NCBI RefSeq assembly: GCF_944377805.1
Contig: NZ_CALWFZ010000015.1
Location: 1 to 49,872 of the forward strand
Direction of reading: 5' to 3'
Length of the DNA: 49,872 nt
From: an uncultured Mediterraneibacter sp.
Lineage (GTDB): Bacteria; Bacillota; Clostridia; Lachnospirales; Lachnospiraceae
Every line of letters starts with the position of its first letter. Within the stretch, counting starts at the first letter, position 1. The notes beneath the pieces are model-generated. The model ran no database searches. It was not told the DNA's origin and saw only the letters and a program-made list of their open reading frames with translations. The position numbers and the translations under genes are program-made. Positions 17,818 through 26,900 of this stretch are shown here, piece after piece.

Positions 17818-18123
17818 ATGAAAAAATTCATACTGGCGGGACTGATCTGTCTGACCCTCCTTGCGGCCCTGCCGGATCAGATGCATGTACAGGCAGCATC
17901 CGGCGAGGTCTCAACAACAACAGAGTTTGTCTACCGCACATCAAAAAAGACAGAAATCAACAGAGGGCCGGGAACCGGATCCGGCGGAAACACCGCGGCG
18001 AAGACCGGTGATACGACAGAAGCAGGCAACTGGCTTATGATGCTGTCGGGTTCAGCCCTGATACTGTTTCTTCTTCTCTGGCTCAGGCAGAGAGAAGAAC
18101 GGACAGAAGACAGCATAGTATAA
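17818..18123 (+). CDS. Small KTGD-motif membrane/cell-wall anchor protein, cassette 1
   Basis: 101 aa: signal peptide ending MHVQA-AS, a Thr/Gly-rich stretch, AAKTGDT at about residues 60-66, one hydrophobic segment (LMMLSGSALILFLLLWL) and a charged tail QREERTED. The arrangement is that of a sortase substrate, although the usual LP before xTG is missing, so it may instead stay as a membrane protein. AAGGAGGAG precedes ATG 17818, 12 bp after the large gene. The cassette 2 counterpart is at 29069. It resembles in size and place the small LPXTG protein of WxL/Csc clusters. Confidence 0.72.
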   Translation: MKKFILAGLICLTLLAALPDQMHVQAASGEVSTTTEFVYRTSKKTEINRGPGTGSGGNTAAKTGDTTEAGNWLMMLSGSALILFLLLWLRQREERTEDSIV

Positions 18124-18140
18124 GGAAGCAAAAAGCTTCC
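18124..18140 (+). promoter_or_regulatory. Leader hairpin before the cassette 1 pilin-like gene
   Basis: GGAAGC and GCTTCC pair around AAAAA directly after the anchor gene. No T run follows, so it is more likely an mRNA processing or stability element than a terminator. The rest of the 106-bp gap holds only the AGAGGAG ribosome site. Confidence 0.4.
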
Positions 18141-18229
18141 GGCATACAGAAAAGCGGTTCGTAGCGCTCAGGCGCTTGAACATAGAGAACAATAAAGACA
18201 AAAAATAAAAAGGAAAAGAGGAGAAAACG

Positions 18230-18844
18230 ATGAGAAACAAGAAACTTTACGCAACATTAATCGCAGGCGCACTTGCAGTATCGATGATGGGAACAACAGT
18301 TATGGCAAGCACTGCTTCTACTACAGCTAATGGACAGACAAAATTCACTTACTCTCCGGGAACAGCAGGCCCGACAGATCCGATTGCTCCTGGAAATGAG
18401 GAGAATGCCAATAACAACTGGATGGTAACTTATCCGCGAACAATCACTCTGATGGACAACAATGAGGCCGAAGCAGCTCAGGCTTCAACAAAAGGTCAGG
18501 CGGTAGCGTTTACAGTGAAACAGAGGCAGGCAGGAGCTGATAATAGTGACAAAGTTACAGCGGGAAATGTAGGCGATGGAATTCAGGTGTCCGGAACATG
18601 GACAGGAGGAAATTCAGACATCGCTATGAATGCTACTTCGGGTGGAAGCACTGTGAAAATGGGTCTTGTAGCTTCTGGCACAACTGCATTCTTGAATTCA
18701 GGCGGAACAGTGACGACACTGACTGTTGCTGATCCTGACAATGAGGGATATGCGGTAATCAAAACAGGCCAGGTGAGTCAGGCTGTAGAAGGCGCTACAT
18801 ACACAGCTACTATTGACTTCACTTTTACAAGAACTGGAAATTAA
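18230..18844 (+). CDS. Pilin-like secreted subunit, cassette 1
   Basis: 204 aa with a clear signal peptide (MRNKKLYATLIAGALAVSMM, cleavage after VMA). The mature protein begins with a TKFTYSPG strand, then NWMVTYPRTITLMDN and a Thr/Gly-rich beta domain ending ATYTATIDFTFTRTGN. There is no membrane anchor or WxL motif. The C-terminal domain of the large protein 17.3-17.8 kb has the same pattern, so the two probably share a fold and may copolymerise. AGAGGAG precedes ATG. A 12-bp hairpin follows the gene. Role as the bulk subunit is inferred from size, position and the strong ribosome site. Confidence 0.7.
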   Translation: MRNKKLYATLIAGALAVSMMGTTVMASTASTTANGQTKFTYSPGTAGPTDPIAPGNEENANNNWMVTYPRTITLMDNNEAEAAQASTKGQAVAFTVKQRQAGADNSDKVTAGNVGDGIQVSGTWTGGNSDIAMNATSGGSTVKMGLVASGTTAFLNSGGTVTTLTVADPDNEGYAVIKTGQVSQAVEGATYTATIDFTFTRTGN

Positions 18845-18894
18845 TCCTACATACATCACACCCTGCGGGAAACTGAACAACCCGCAAACATACC

Positions 18895-18924
18895 GACAAG
18901 GAGCAGCAATCTCTGCTCCTTGTC
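18895..18924 (+). promoter_or_regulatory. Strong hairpin without T run after the pilin-like gene, cassette 1
   Basis: GACAAGGAGCAG pairs perfectly with CTGCTCCTTGTC around CAATCT. CTGTTGTTGG follows rather than a T run, and the next gene's ribosome site is 10 bases on. It probably protects the upstream pilin message or partly attenuates downstream genes. A smaller TGCGGG/CCCGCA stem lies at 18864-18886. Confidence 0.6.
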
Positions 18925-18948
18925 CTGTTGTTGGAAGGAGTACGTTAC

Positions 18949-19716
18949 ATGAAATGGACGGTAAAAAAAGAGCATAACTCTGCCAGATTCAAGGACTCGG
19001 CAGGAAATACATGGGGATACATCACCGGGAAAGAACTGCTGGAACGCTATCCCAACGGCGGATACCGCATCGTCGCGGACTTGAAGAAAAAGGAGAATGC
19101 GTCAGGAGACCTTCTGCTGACCGGCGCAGGGAAGCAGTGCCGCCTGTATCCTTATGACAGGAAACAGAGGCGCCTCGAGAAGACAGTCGGTTATATCAAC
19201 GTCAGTCAGGAGGATCAGCCGGACAGTTTCGTGCGTATTCGCAAAAGCAATCTGGCAGGCGGCCTGCTCCTGCCGCTGGTCGTTGTGCTGCTCTTATGCG
19301 GTCTTTTCTTTCTGGGCTGGTGGCTTTCCCGCGAAGAGGAAGTACCGGGGATCGATGAGGCTGCCGTGTCCTACCGCGTGGAAGGTATGGAAAACACAGA
19401 CCCGGAGTCTATCGCTCTGCCGGGAGTCAGCGTCATTGAGGCGACCGCAGGTGAGACCGAGGTAGACTTTCCATTGATTAACCCGGATGGAAACAACTGC
19501 TACATGACGTACATCATCCGCGATGCGCAGACGGATGAAGTCCTCTACGAGTCGGGCAAGATCGAGCCGGGCATGGCAGTACTCTCCTTTGACCTGAATC
19601 GGCCGCTGGAAGCGGGAACTTACGACATACTGGTGCAGGTAGAGACAGCCGATCTGGCGGACTACACGGTAGAACTTAACGGGGCGGAGATCCCGGCGGA
19701 ACTCGTGGTAAGATAA
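18949..19716 (+). CDS. Single-span membrane protein with extracellular beta domain (T1), cassette 1
   Basis: 255 aa from ATG 18949 behind GGAAGGAG. A cytoplasmic basic domain of about 105 residues with VGYINV near its end leads to one membrane span (LLLPLVVVLLLCGLFFLGWWL) and an outer domain. The outer part has a pattern shared by four proteins in the window: ALPG, LINPDGNNCYM, VLYESGKIEPG and LEAGTYDILV. The family is not known to me. Place and topology suggest an assembly or tethering factor for the secreted subunits, similar in role to the DUF916 proteins of WxL clusters. Confidence 0.72.
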   Translation: MKWTVKKEHNSARFKDSAGNTWGYITGKELLERYPNGGYRIVADLKKKENASGDLLLTGAGKQCRLYPYDRKQRRLEKTVGYINVSQEDQPDSFVRIRKSNLAGGLLLPLVVVLLLCGLFFLGWWLSREEEVPGIDEAAVSYRVEGMENTDPESIALPGVSVIEATAGETEVDFPLINPDGNNCYMTYIIRDAQTDEVLYESGKIEPGMAVLSFDLNRPLEAGTYDILVQVETADLADYTVELNGAEIPAELVVR

Positions 19717-19734
19717 ATGGGAGGCAGCAGAAAG

Positions 19735-20496
19735 ATGCAGTACAGATACGAAGAACACGGACAGGAGAACAAAGTCTGGAAAGATAAGAAGAAACACAAC
19801 TGGAACTGTATGGACCAGGACCGGTTCATGAAAGTGACGGGCGGAAGAGTCGCTATCGTGGCGGACGCCGGCGTCAAAGGGAAAGAAACAGAAGACAAAC
19901 TGACCGCCGGGAAACACAGTATTCCCCTGTATCAGACAAGACCGAAGCTCGGTTTCTTCCATAAGATCACAGGCTATATCCCCTGCACAGACGGCGGGGA
20001 AGGCGGCTATGTGCGAATCGTCGGAAGAGCCGCAGGGAAGATAGCGGTCCTTCTGATCATTCTGGCGGCCCTGATTGCGGGCGGTATCTTCCTGTATCTC
20101 AGCCGTCAGGAAGGCGGACCGGAGATTGATAAAGCGGCGATCTCCTACGAGATGCCGGAAGGCATGGTGAATACGGATCCAGACTCCATCGCCCTGCCGG
20201 GATACAGCATACTGACACTTAGCAACTCGGACGGCATCATTCACTCTCCGCTCATCAACCCGGAGGGGAACACCTGCTATTTCGTCTACACGATTTCTCT
20301 TGCGGACAGCGGGGAAGTGCTCTATGAGAGCGGATATATCGAGCCGGGCAGCGCGATCCCGGAATTTGAGCTGAACCGGACGCTGGAGCCGGGAACTTAT
20401 GACATCGTCATCAATGCGGCGGCCAGCGATATAGACGACTACACTCAGGAATTAAACGGAGGCAGCATAGATGCTTTGCTCGAAGTGGAGGAATAG
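19735..20496 (+). CDS. Single-span membrane protein with extracellular beta domain (T2), cassette 1
   Basis: Paralogue of the preceding gene. I chose ATG 19735 (GGGAGG ten bases upstream); ATG 19717 abuts the previous stop with no ribosome site. The inner domain ends KITGYIPCTD; the span is IAVLLIILAALIAGGIFLYL; the outer domain has ALPGYSI, LINPEGNTCYF, VLYESGYIEPG and LEPGTYDIVI. Its closest counterpart by inner-domain features is the gene at 31060. Confidence 0.7.
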   Translation: MQYRYEEHGQENKVWKDKKKHNWNCMDQDRFMKVTGGRVAIVADAGVKGKETEDKLTAGKHSIPLYQTRPKLGFFHKITGYIPCTDGGEGGYVRIVGRAAGKIAVLLIILAALIAGGIFLYLSRQEGGPEIDKAAISYEMPEGMVNTDPDSIALPGYSILTLSNSDGIIHSPLINPEGNTCYFVYTISLADSGEVLYESGYIEPGSAIPEFELNRTLEPGTYDIVINAAASDIDDYTQELNGGSIDALLEVEE

Positions 20497-20497
20497 G

Positions 20498-21079
20498 ATG
20501 CCGGAGAAAACAGGAAGGTCAGGGCGCAGAGTGGCGGGAACAGGTTTCGTGCTCCTGCTGTTTCTGACGTCCGCTCTGCTTCCCGGGTGCGGAACACAGG
20601 AGCGGGAAGCTGAGGCAGAACAGATCATATCCGTTCAAGAAGGTAAAGAGACGACACTGGAAGGGACAGAAGTCAGCTTGAAAATAGAGAGCACATGGAC
20701 AGCGGAAGAAGTGGAGCCGGAAAATCCGTCAGGCTATTTCTACTATTATAATGATGAAAAAGACTCTCATTATTATGTGGTAAAAGCAAAACTGACAAAT
20801 CCGGAGCCGCAGCAGATTCAGGCGGATATGTTCGGCGCTTCGGCCTGGAGAGGCTCAGAGAAGCTCGACACGAAGCTGGCGCTGGAGAGCAGCGACCAGT
20901 CCACGTTTCTTGAAGACGACCAGCCCTCGGTTGGCAGTGAACTTGGAGTATATATCATCACTATTGTAAAAGACGGCGAAGACGAGCCGGATACAGTTGA
21001 GTTCTACTATAATGAAGGACTCATCCAGAAAGAAGAGGGTACTCTCTGGGAATACGGAATCACAGCAGACATTAATTAA
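20498..21079 (+). CDS. Lipoprotein, last structural gene of cassette 1
   Basis: 193 aa from ATG 20498, directly after the previous stop, with GGAGGAATAGG as ribosome site. A basic N-terminus, hydrophobic core and LPGC give a lipoprotein signal. The mature part is acidic with SGYFYYYNDEKDSHYYVVKAKLTN, a beta-rich module like DUF4352-type domains. The counterpart in cassette 2 (31835) shares GYYDYYPETEGYHYLVLSGRATN at the same place. Function unknown; a surface accessory of the same system is likely. Confidence 0.7.
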   Translation: MPEKTGRSGRRVAGTGFVLLLFLTSALLPGCGTQEREAEAEQIISVQEGKETTLEGTEVSLKIESTWTAEEVEPENPSGYFYYYNDEKDSHYYVVKAKLTNPEPQQIQADMFGASAWRGSEKLDTKLALESSDQSTFLEDDQPSVGSELGVYIITIVKDGEDEPDTVEFYYNEGLIQKEEGTLWEYGITADIN

Positions 21080-21133
21080 TACCGGTCAGCGCGGCCGGTG
21101 CAGCGATTGACACATTCGCAAAAAGGAGAAGAC

Positions 21134-21691
21134 ATGCAATTAAATATTACAACAGATTATGCGATTCGGATGCTGTTATGCCTGGGACAGGCAGGAAAGA
21201 TGAAGCCAGGACCGGTTATTGCGGAGGAGATGAAGATCCCGCCCAAATATATCATGAAAATATCGTCAAAACTCCGGGAGGCAAAGCTGATCGGATCTAT
21301 AGCAGGCGCGCAGGGCGGATATTACCTTGAGAGACCGCTGGATGAGATCACAATGCTGGAAGTGCTGGAACTTATGGAACCGTCCATGAAGGTCAATCGG
21401 TGCCTGGAGCCTGACGCGTACTGTAACCGCGGGACGGCAGACACCTGTCCGGTACGGCGTTTCTATCTGGCAGTACAGAGCGCGGTGGAAGAACACTGGG
21501 CGTCCTTAAGCCTGGCGCGGATCATCCAGATATACGGCGGCCCGGAAACTAAAAACGACAGAATCATTGGGATAGAAGAGGCGAGACAGCAGGTGGCAGG
21601 AGGCTTCGCGCACCCAAATGAAAGCCGTGCGAAAGGGAAAAGCGTGAAGCGAAAAGCAGACAGAAGAGAAGAGATAACATACAGCCGATGA
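21134..21691 (+). CDS. Rrf2-family regulator with three cysteines (Rrf2-1)
   Basis: 185 aa from ATG 21134 (AAAGGAG upstream; the longer frame from 21098 has none). The N-terminus MQLNITTDYAIRMLLCL and the winged helix IPPKYIMKISSKLREA are typical of Rrf2/IscR/CymR. C90, C97 and C105 sit where IscR-type proteins bind a [2Fe-2S] cluster, so redox or Fe-S sensing is plausible. The gene follows cassette 1 on the same strand, 54 bp after the lipoprotein, and probably feeds back on the cassette operator at 12540. Confidence 0.85.
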   Translation: MQLNITTDYAIRMLLCLGQAGKMKPGPVIAEEMKIPPKYIMKISSKLREAKLIGSIAGAQGGYYLERPLDEITMLEVLELMEPSMKVNRCLEPDAYCNRGTADTCPVRRFYLAVQSAVEEHWASLSLARIIQIYGGPETKNDRIIGIEEARQQVAGGFAHPNESRAKGKSVKRKADRREEITYSR

Positions 21692-21752
21692 TAAAATATG
21701 TCAATAATGGCCGACAACATATATCATATTACAATTTTTTACAATTAGTATA

Positions 21753-21781
21753 TTGACAAAAATTGGGAGCAAATATAAAAT
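21753..21781 (+). promoter_or_regulatory. Sigma-A promoter of the Rrf2-2/cassette 2 operon
   Basis: TTGACA, 17-bp spacer, TAAAAT. The two operator cores follow 15 and 46 bp downstream. Confidence 0.78.
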
Positions 21782-21793
21782 AAGATCACAATG

Positions 21794-21845
21794 TAAACCT
21801 AACTGGTTTAGTATACTTATAAACCAAACCTAATCGGTAAGGTTT
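21794..21845 (+). promoter_or_regulatory. Two Rrf2-type operators
   Basis: TAAACC-TAACT-GGTTTA (21794-21810) is a perfect inverted repeat, and a second copy with core ACCTAATCGGT is at 21828-21838 inside AAACC...GGTTT arms. Both match ACCTAnnnGGT. Their place over the start site and leader of the regulator gene suggests autorepression. Confidence 0.65.
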
Positions 21846-21904
21846 ACAAATAAATGGTAAAGGAAGAGTGCTTTTGGATAAGGTGTGAAGCCGGGGGTGG
21901 AGAC

Positions 21905-22492
21905 ATGTGGCTGAATATGACGACAGACTATGCAATCCGGCTGATACTCTGCCTGGCAGAGAAGAAAGAAGTCACGGCAGGATCGGCGATAGCAAGAGAG
22001 ATGGAGATACCACCGAAGTATATCAATAAGATATCTTCGCGGCTTCGTGCTGCGAATTTGATAGCTTCTACACCGGGTTCGCGGGGCGGTTACCATCTGA
22101 CAAAACCCCTTGAAGAAATCACATTGCTGGAAGTACTTGATGCTATGGATCCTTCTCTGAAGTTCCTCCGCCATCTGGAGCTCGAAAGATTTGGCAAATA
22201 CAGAGAAGCGGAAAACTCTCTCGTACATCTCTATTTTCAAGAGATATGGGAGGAGTTAGAGAAGAAATGGCTGTCCCGCAATCTTCTGGAGATTCAGCAG
22301 AGGAGTGTAAGGCCTGAAAAGGCCGGGGCAGACGCGGAGATAAGCCCTCCGTATGGAAGGACATCGACGAAAGGCGGTAAAAGTAGTGTTGAAAAAGAAA
22401 AAAGCAGTCATACTGATCGCAGTTGCGGCGGTCGTGGTACTGATCGGGGGGATTGCCATATACCGACAGACGGGGAATGGCAGTTCGAGTGA
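21905..22492 (+). CDS. Rrf2-family regulator lacking the cysteines (Rrf2-2)
   Basis: 195 aa from ATG 21905 behind GGTGGAG. The N-terminus MWLNMTTDYAIRLILCL and helix IPPKYINKISSRLRAA match Rrf2-1. The positions equal to C90, C97 and C105 are His, Gly and Ser, so it probably holds no Fe-S cluster and senses something else or binds constitutively. The last ~40 residues are polar, low-complexity and overlap the PepSY gene by 107 bp, so the original stop may have been lost. It heads the operon that leads into cassette 2. Confidence 0.82.
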   Translation: MWLNMTTDYAIRLILCLAEKKEVTAGSAIAREMEIPPKYINKISSRLRAANLIASTPGSRGGYHLTKPLEEITLLEVLDAMDPSLKFLRHLELERFGKYREAENSLVHLYFQEIWEELEKKWLSRNLLEIQQRSVRPEKAGADAEISPPYGRTSTKGGKSSVEKEKSSHTDRSCGGRGTDRGDCHIPTDGEWQFE

Positions 22493-22859
22493 CGGCTCAG
22501 AAAACACGACAGCAGACGGCGAAGCGGGAGATTCGGGTACGGACGTGAAGACGGAGTACACCGATGAGGAGAAAGCCCGCATCGAGTCTCAGACAGGCGT
22601 GACTGTGACAGACGAAGGAACTGTACAGGTAGATATAGGCGCTATACAGGCGGAAGAAGAAAGTATGGAAGTCAGTCGCGAGGAAGCGGGCGAACTGGTG
22701 CTCAAAGAGCTGGGCGAAGGATCGGAACTGATCAGCATGGACCTCAGACAAGAGCAGGAGAACTACTACTGGGCGGCAAGAGCCTCCAAAGAGGACGAGA
22801 CATACCAGGTGTGGATAAGTGCAGATACTGGCGACACTTTCATTAATCAGAAGGAATAA
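22386..22859 (+). CDS. Membrane-anchored PepSY-domain protein
   Basis: About 157 aa. The start is uncertain: GTG 22386 with AAAGGCGG eight bases upstream is preferred; TTG 22389 and ATG 22353 are alternatives. A basic N-terminus and one span (AVILIAVAAVVVLIGGIAIY) precede a Ser/Gly/Asp-rich linker and a PepSY-like module (SREEAGELVLKELGEGSEL ... YQVWISADTGDTF). PepSY domains are often inhibitors of secreted proteases or sensors. No counterpart lies in cassette 1. It ends 21 bp before the large gene of cassette 2. Confidence 0.75.
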   Translation: MLKKKKAVILIAVAAVVVLIGGIAIYRQTGNGSSSDGSENTTADGEAGDSGTDVKTEYTDEEKARIESQTGVTVTDEGTVQVDIGAIQAEEESMEVSREEAGELVLKELGEGSELISMDLRQEQENYYWAARASKEDETYQVWISADTGDTFINQKE

Positions 22860-22880
22860 CAGAAGGGAGGAGGTGACAAC

Positions 22881-23996
22881 ATGGAGAGAAACAGAAGAAG
22901 ACGAAATATAAAAAGAAAAAAGACATCAGTCTGGAAACGGTGCCTGGCAGCCGCGGTCGCTGCGGTGACAGTGCTGAGCGGAATGAACTATGACGGTCTT
23001 GCAAATGTCTTCGCGAAAGAGACGAGCGGCTACCAGATCGACGTCAGCTACTCGAGCGATAAGACAAGCGCGGTTCTCAAAGGGAACGCCGGAAATGTTC
23101 CGACAGGCACAACTGTGACAGGACTGACCGGATCAGACGGAACGGAGTATGATCCGAATAACTTTGAAATGTCAGTTACAAAAAACGGAACTTACAAGTA
23201 CACACTGGAATACAGCGTGACACTTGGAGATTCGGGAGAGACAGCAGAGCGCGAGGAAGAACTGAGCGTAACAGTAGATCGGATCGCGGCAAAACAGACC
23301 GCATCGAAGACGGCTCAGTCAACAGAGGCGGCTGCGTCAGGAGCGCAGAGCAGCTCTCAGGCATCAAGCAGTACAGCACAGCAGGCAGTAACGGCGGATT
23401 CAACTGAAGCGCCGGAGACAGTGCCGCTGGCAGAGCTGAAGGCAGAGTTGGCGACACTGGCGGATGATACAGGATCTGGAGACGATCAATTAGAAGAAGC
23501 GCAATATAATGTATATCAGTATGCATATGAAGAAAAAGGACTAAGCCTGACGAATAATAAGCCTGTTCCTTATACTGGTGGATCATTTGCCGAGAATGCT
23601 CCTGAGTATACAGAAAGTGGAATTACAAGGAAGTATGTGGAGGCGGCTCTGGTCATTGTGCAGGAAGGCATCGACGAGGACGTGGGAATCCCAATAACCG
23701 GTCTGTATCCATACAGTCTGCAGGGAGGAACCGCTGATATGGAGTGGTACTACACCACCGCATCGAACACGCAAGGCTCAGATGACGGTTACGGCACTAT
23801 CCAGGTGGGGTACAGACTTCCCGATAATGCACAGGTGAGGCTCTATTATCAAGTGCCTGACAATCCACTCCATAAGGTTGTATTTCAAACTAATAACTTG
23901 ACTTCTATTACCCCTAGCGAGTATCAGCTGCAAGTTATCCTACGTCACTGGGTATGTCCAGAACCTATGCTCTGGAAGTTAACGGCAGTACGGTAG
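22881..23996 (+). CDS. Large surface protein of cassette 2, N-terminal part (frameshifted)
   Basis: 371 codons from ATG 22881 behind GGGAGGAGGTGA. A basic stretch, a hydrophobic segment and FAKETSGYQIDVSY match the cassette 1 protein, including WKRCLAAA. A Ser/Ala/Thr linker and the module ending VRLYYQVPD follow. After about 23918 the frame diverges from the family and stops at 23996, while the continuation is open one frame back. In cassette 1 about 140 residues separate the VPD segment from the next matching block; here about 30 do, so a deletion probably accompanied the frameshift. A secreted fragment without the fibre domains would result. Confidence 0.75.
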   Translation: MERNRRRRNIKRKKTSVWKRCLAAAVAAVTVLSGMNYDGLANVFAKETSGYQIDVSYSSDKTSAVLKGNAGNVPTGTTVTGLTGSDGTEYDPNNFEMSVTKNGTYKYTLEYSVTLGDSGETAEREEELSVTVDRIAAKQTASKTAQSTEAAASGAQSSSQASSSTAQQAVTADSTEAPETVPLAELKAELATLADDTGSGDDQLEEAQYNVYQYAYEEKGLSLTNNKPVPYTGGSFAENAPEYTESGITRKYVEAALVIVQEGIDEDVGIPITGLYPYSLQGGTADMEWYYTTASNTQGSDDGYGTIQVGYRLPDNAQVRLYYQVPDNPLHKVVFQTNNLTSITPSEYQLQVILRHWVCPEPMLWKLTAVR

Positions 23997-26900
23997 ATAC
24001 CCCGGTTTATAGTGATGATAACGGCGGAAATAGCTATTATGATAGCTGGGGTGGTCAGTGGTCTGATTCCCTTAATATGTGGCTTGGAGGGTGGAAAGTA
24101 CCCGGATATGGACTGAAAAACTATTTGAGCGGTGGTGTGCCGTACGTCCATACCTATCGAATCCCCGGAACATATAATAGCTCAAGCGGTAGCCAGTTTG
24201 CAAATGTGGAGAAACTAATCGCTGGAGATGCGGCGAGCACGCCTGGAACAAAAACTGGACAGGTAGATGTAAAAGTGTCTCAGGCCTCAGATTCGGCAAC
24301 GTTCAAGGCTCCTGTAAGAAACTTTACTGCGGGATCCAGGGTCAAAGTTAGGTTTGAGACTGCAATCAGGAACACTGACTCCAGTCAGGTTTGGAATGTA
24401 ATACCTAATACTCTTGCAGTTGATGTTTACACGGCGCAGGATCAGTTCAGTTCAGAAAACTTTACAAGAGAAACTTTTGAGCTACCAACAAGTGGGTCTA
24501 AAACTTACAACTTGAAGACCGGAGGAAAGGTCATTATCGAGTGTAAGACATATAATGGGAAAAATATATATAACAACATTTCAGACTCTCCAACCCGTCA
24601 TGAAAGAAGATTCCAAGACGGATACATGTTCAGTACAGAGTATTTTAATAATTATAATATAAACAATAACATACCGGTTAACTCGACCACTAGTAGTTTC
24701 CGTGGTGTTGTTAGTGATATGAGCTGGTATGCTTATGAAGTTACAGTAGAGGGTGTTTATCATGATTTCAAACTGTATCAGACGAGTACTTCAGGAGCTC
24801 ATAAAAATGCCATATTGAATTTTACTGATACAGCAAGAGAAGCAGTAATCTTAAATCCGGATATCGATGGTATAGGAGGAGCTGACACAAGCGTAATAGA
24901 GGGGGACATGACAAGAAATGGCCCGAGGAGCTATACATTTCTGAGAATGAGCCAGGTGGAGTCACAGGGAAAATTCAGAGCGCTGGAGTTACCGTTTACA
25001 TTCAGATCCTATATGAAGCCCCCTAATAGCGAGATCACATTAGCTCTGGCGATACGGCCGGGCTACTCGCCGCCCCTGGTGAGTCGAACAAGCGGATCGG
25101 GAGTGACTATAACCCCGGTAGGATATTCCGGTGGGGTATACAAATATAATATTGCCCTGTCAGGTACGGATGCCTCAGATGTCCCAGGCGTTATTACGGT
25201 CTCATCAAAAGCTGTAGAATTTAGAGCTCAGTTCTGGGCTAACGGTGCAAACATAAATAGTCCTACCAGAGTTGATATGGGATACGGAGCAGATCAGAGC
25301 AGAAACTATGTCATAATCCCGACAGAAAAGGTGCTGACGGAACATCCTAAACTTGATCATTTTGAGGTGTATCTTGTAAAGATAAGCGGTAGCAATAACG
25401 GTAGTTCTCTGAAGATTGTAAACCTGGACGATGAGAGCAACTGGCACACAGGAGATATTATAAAATACGATGATGTTTATACGCAGGCAACAAATGCTAG
25501 TTTTCTGGAAAGAGACGTGGACGCTTACAGACTGGAAATACGTCCTATAGAAACTGACACTGGAAATGCAAGAGTCGATGGAACATATTTAATCAAGGAG
25601 CAGACTTCATTCTCACAAGGAAATACTTATCAGTCCAGCTCATTTAAAGATGTTGTTTCAGCTACCGTACAGGCTATGAAAAATTCTGAGGTTGTAATCG
25701 TAGGATACAAAGATCAAATTCTTGATGATACAACATACAAGCATTTCAAACTGGGATTAAGAAGTCAAACAAGTGGAACCTTAAACCAGGCAAATGATGT
25801 GGTGGCAGAACTATACTATCTGTCGGCAGTTCAGGCAAGTATAGATACAACTAATGTGAAGGAGCTGGAAGGCGATCAAACGATCCTTAACGAAATTGAA
25901 GAGTGGAATGAGCAAAATAAAGATAAACTTTACACGAGTGTAAATAACGAGAGCCACTTTGTAAATTATAAGGATATATACGATGCTCTGAAGGCAAACT
26001 ATTCTGATTTTAGAGGCTTTAAGATCAAAGACGCAACCACAGATGAGATTTATGAATATACTTTGCCGGAGGAAAGCGGCGTCAACCTCTTCCTGATAGG
26101 AGAAGGAAGTACAAATTGGAATTATACTGCGAACTCAGAGATTTGGAATGCGCTGTTTGCAGAAAACGGCACCAGCCGAGGACGACTCGTCCTTGTGCCA
26201 ACATTCGGAGCGCCGGAGAAGAAAATTGTAAGTACAAGTGACAGCTTGATCACAGCTGGTGACGGCGTCGATACATACAGCATGGGTAATCCTGATCCTT
26301 ATGGCAGAAGCGGAAGCTTTTCTGTTTCAGGAAAGTTCGAGTATACAGGAGACAAAGGAGACAGTCAGCTTGCATCAGTGAGATGGGCTCTGACAAGAAT
26401 TAAAGACGATGCTGATGCCAATACGGCGGAACTCCTGGCATACGGAACTCTGGGTATGAACGGCGATACTGTGACTGCGGATCAGGATGACCAATATGGA
26501 TGGGCTTCGCAAGATAGTGGAGAACTCGTCTCGATTGGGAAAAGTGGATTCGATGCTGATACAACTGAGTTCCAACTGCTATTTAATATAAGTCAGGACA
26601 GTGAGAACCCAATCACTTACAATGATCAGCAGGATGCGGAGTATACGATTCATGCGTGGATCGAGGATGTGGGCAGTACGGATGCTCTTACATCAAAGGG
26701 CAACACGAATTATCCTTCCCAGAATAAGTTGGCAGGCTTCCCGATTGCTAAGGCAAGCGCAGACGTATATAATACTTTCCGGAATGGAACGACTACTACG
26801 GACAATGCTACAGATGTTCCGGGCTATACACAGGCGATCAGGGTATTGCCGCAGTTCGTAGCAAGCACTGAGCAGTCTCAGAGCGGGGACTCTACACAGC

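Noticed and set aside
23918-23996. Programmed -1 frameshift in the large cassette 2 gene
   Set aside because: No X XXY YYZ heptamer or clear downstream stem in the overlap; a mutation or sequence error explains it better.
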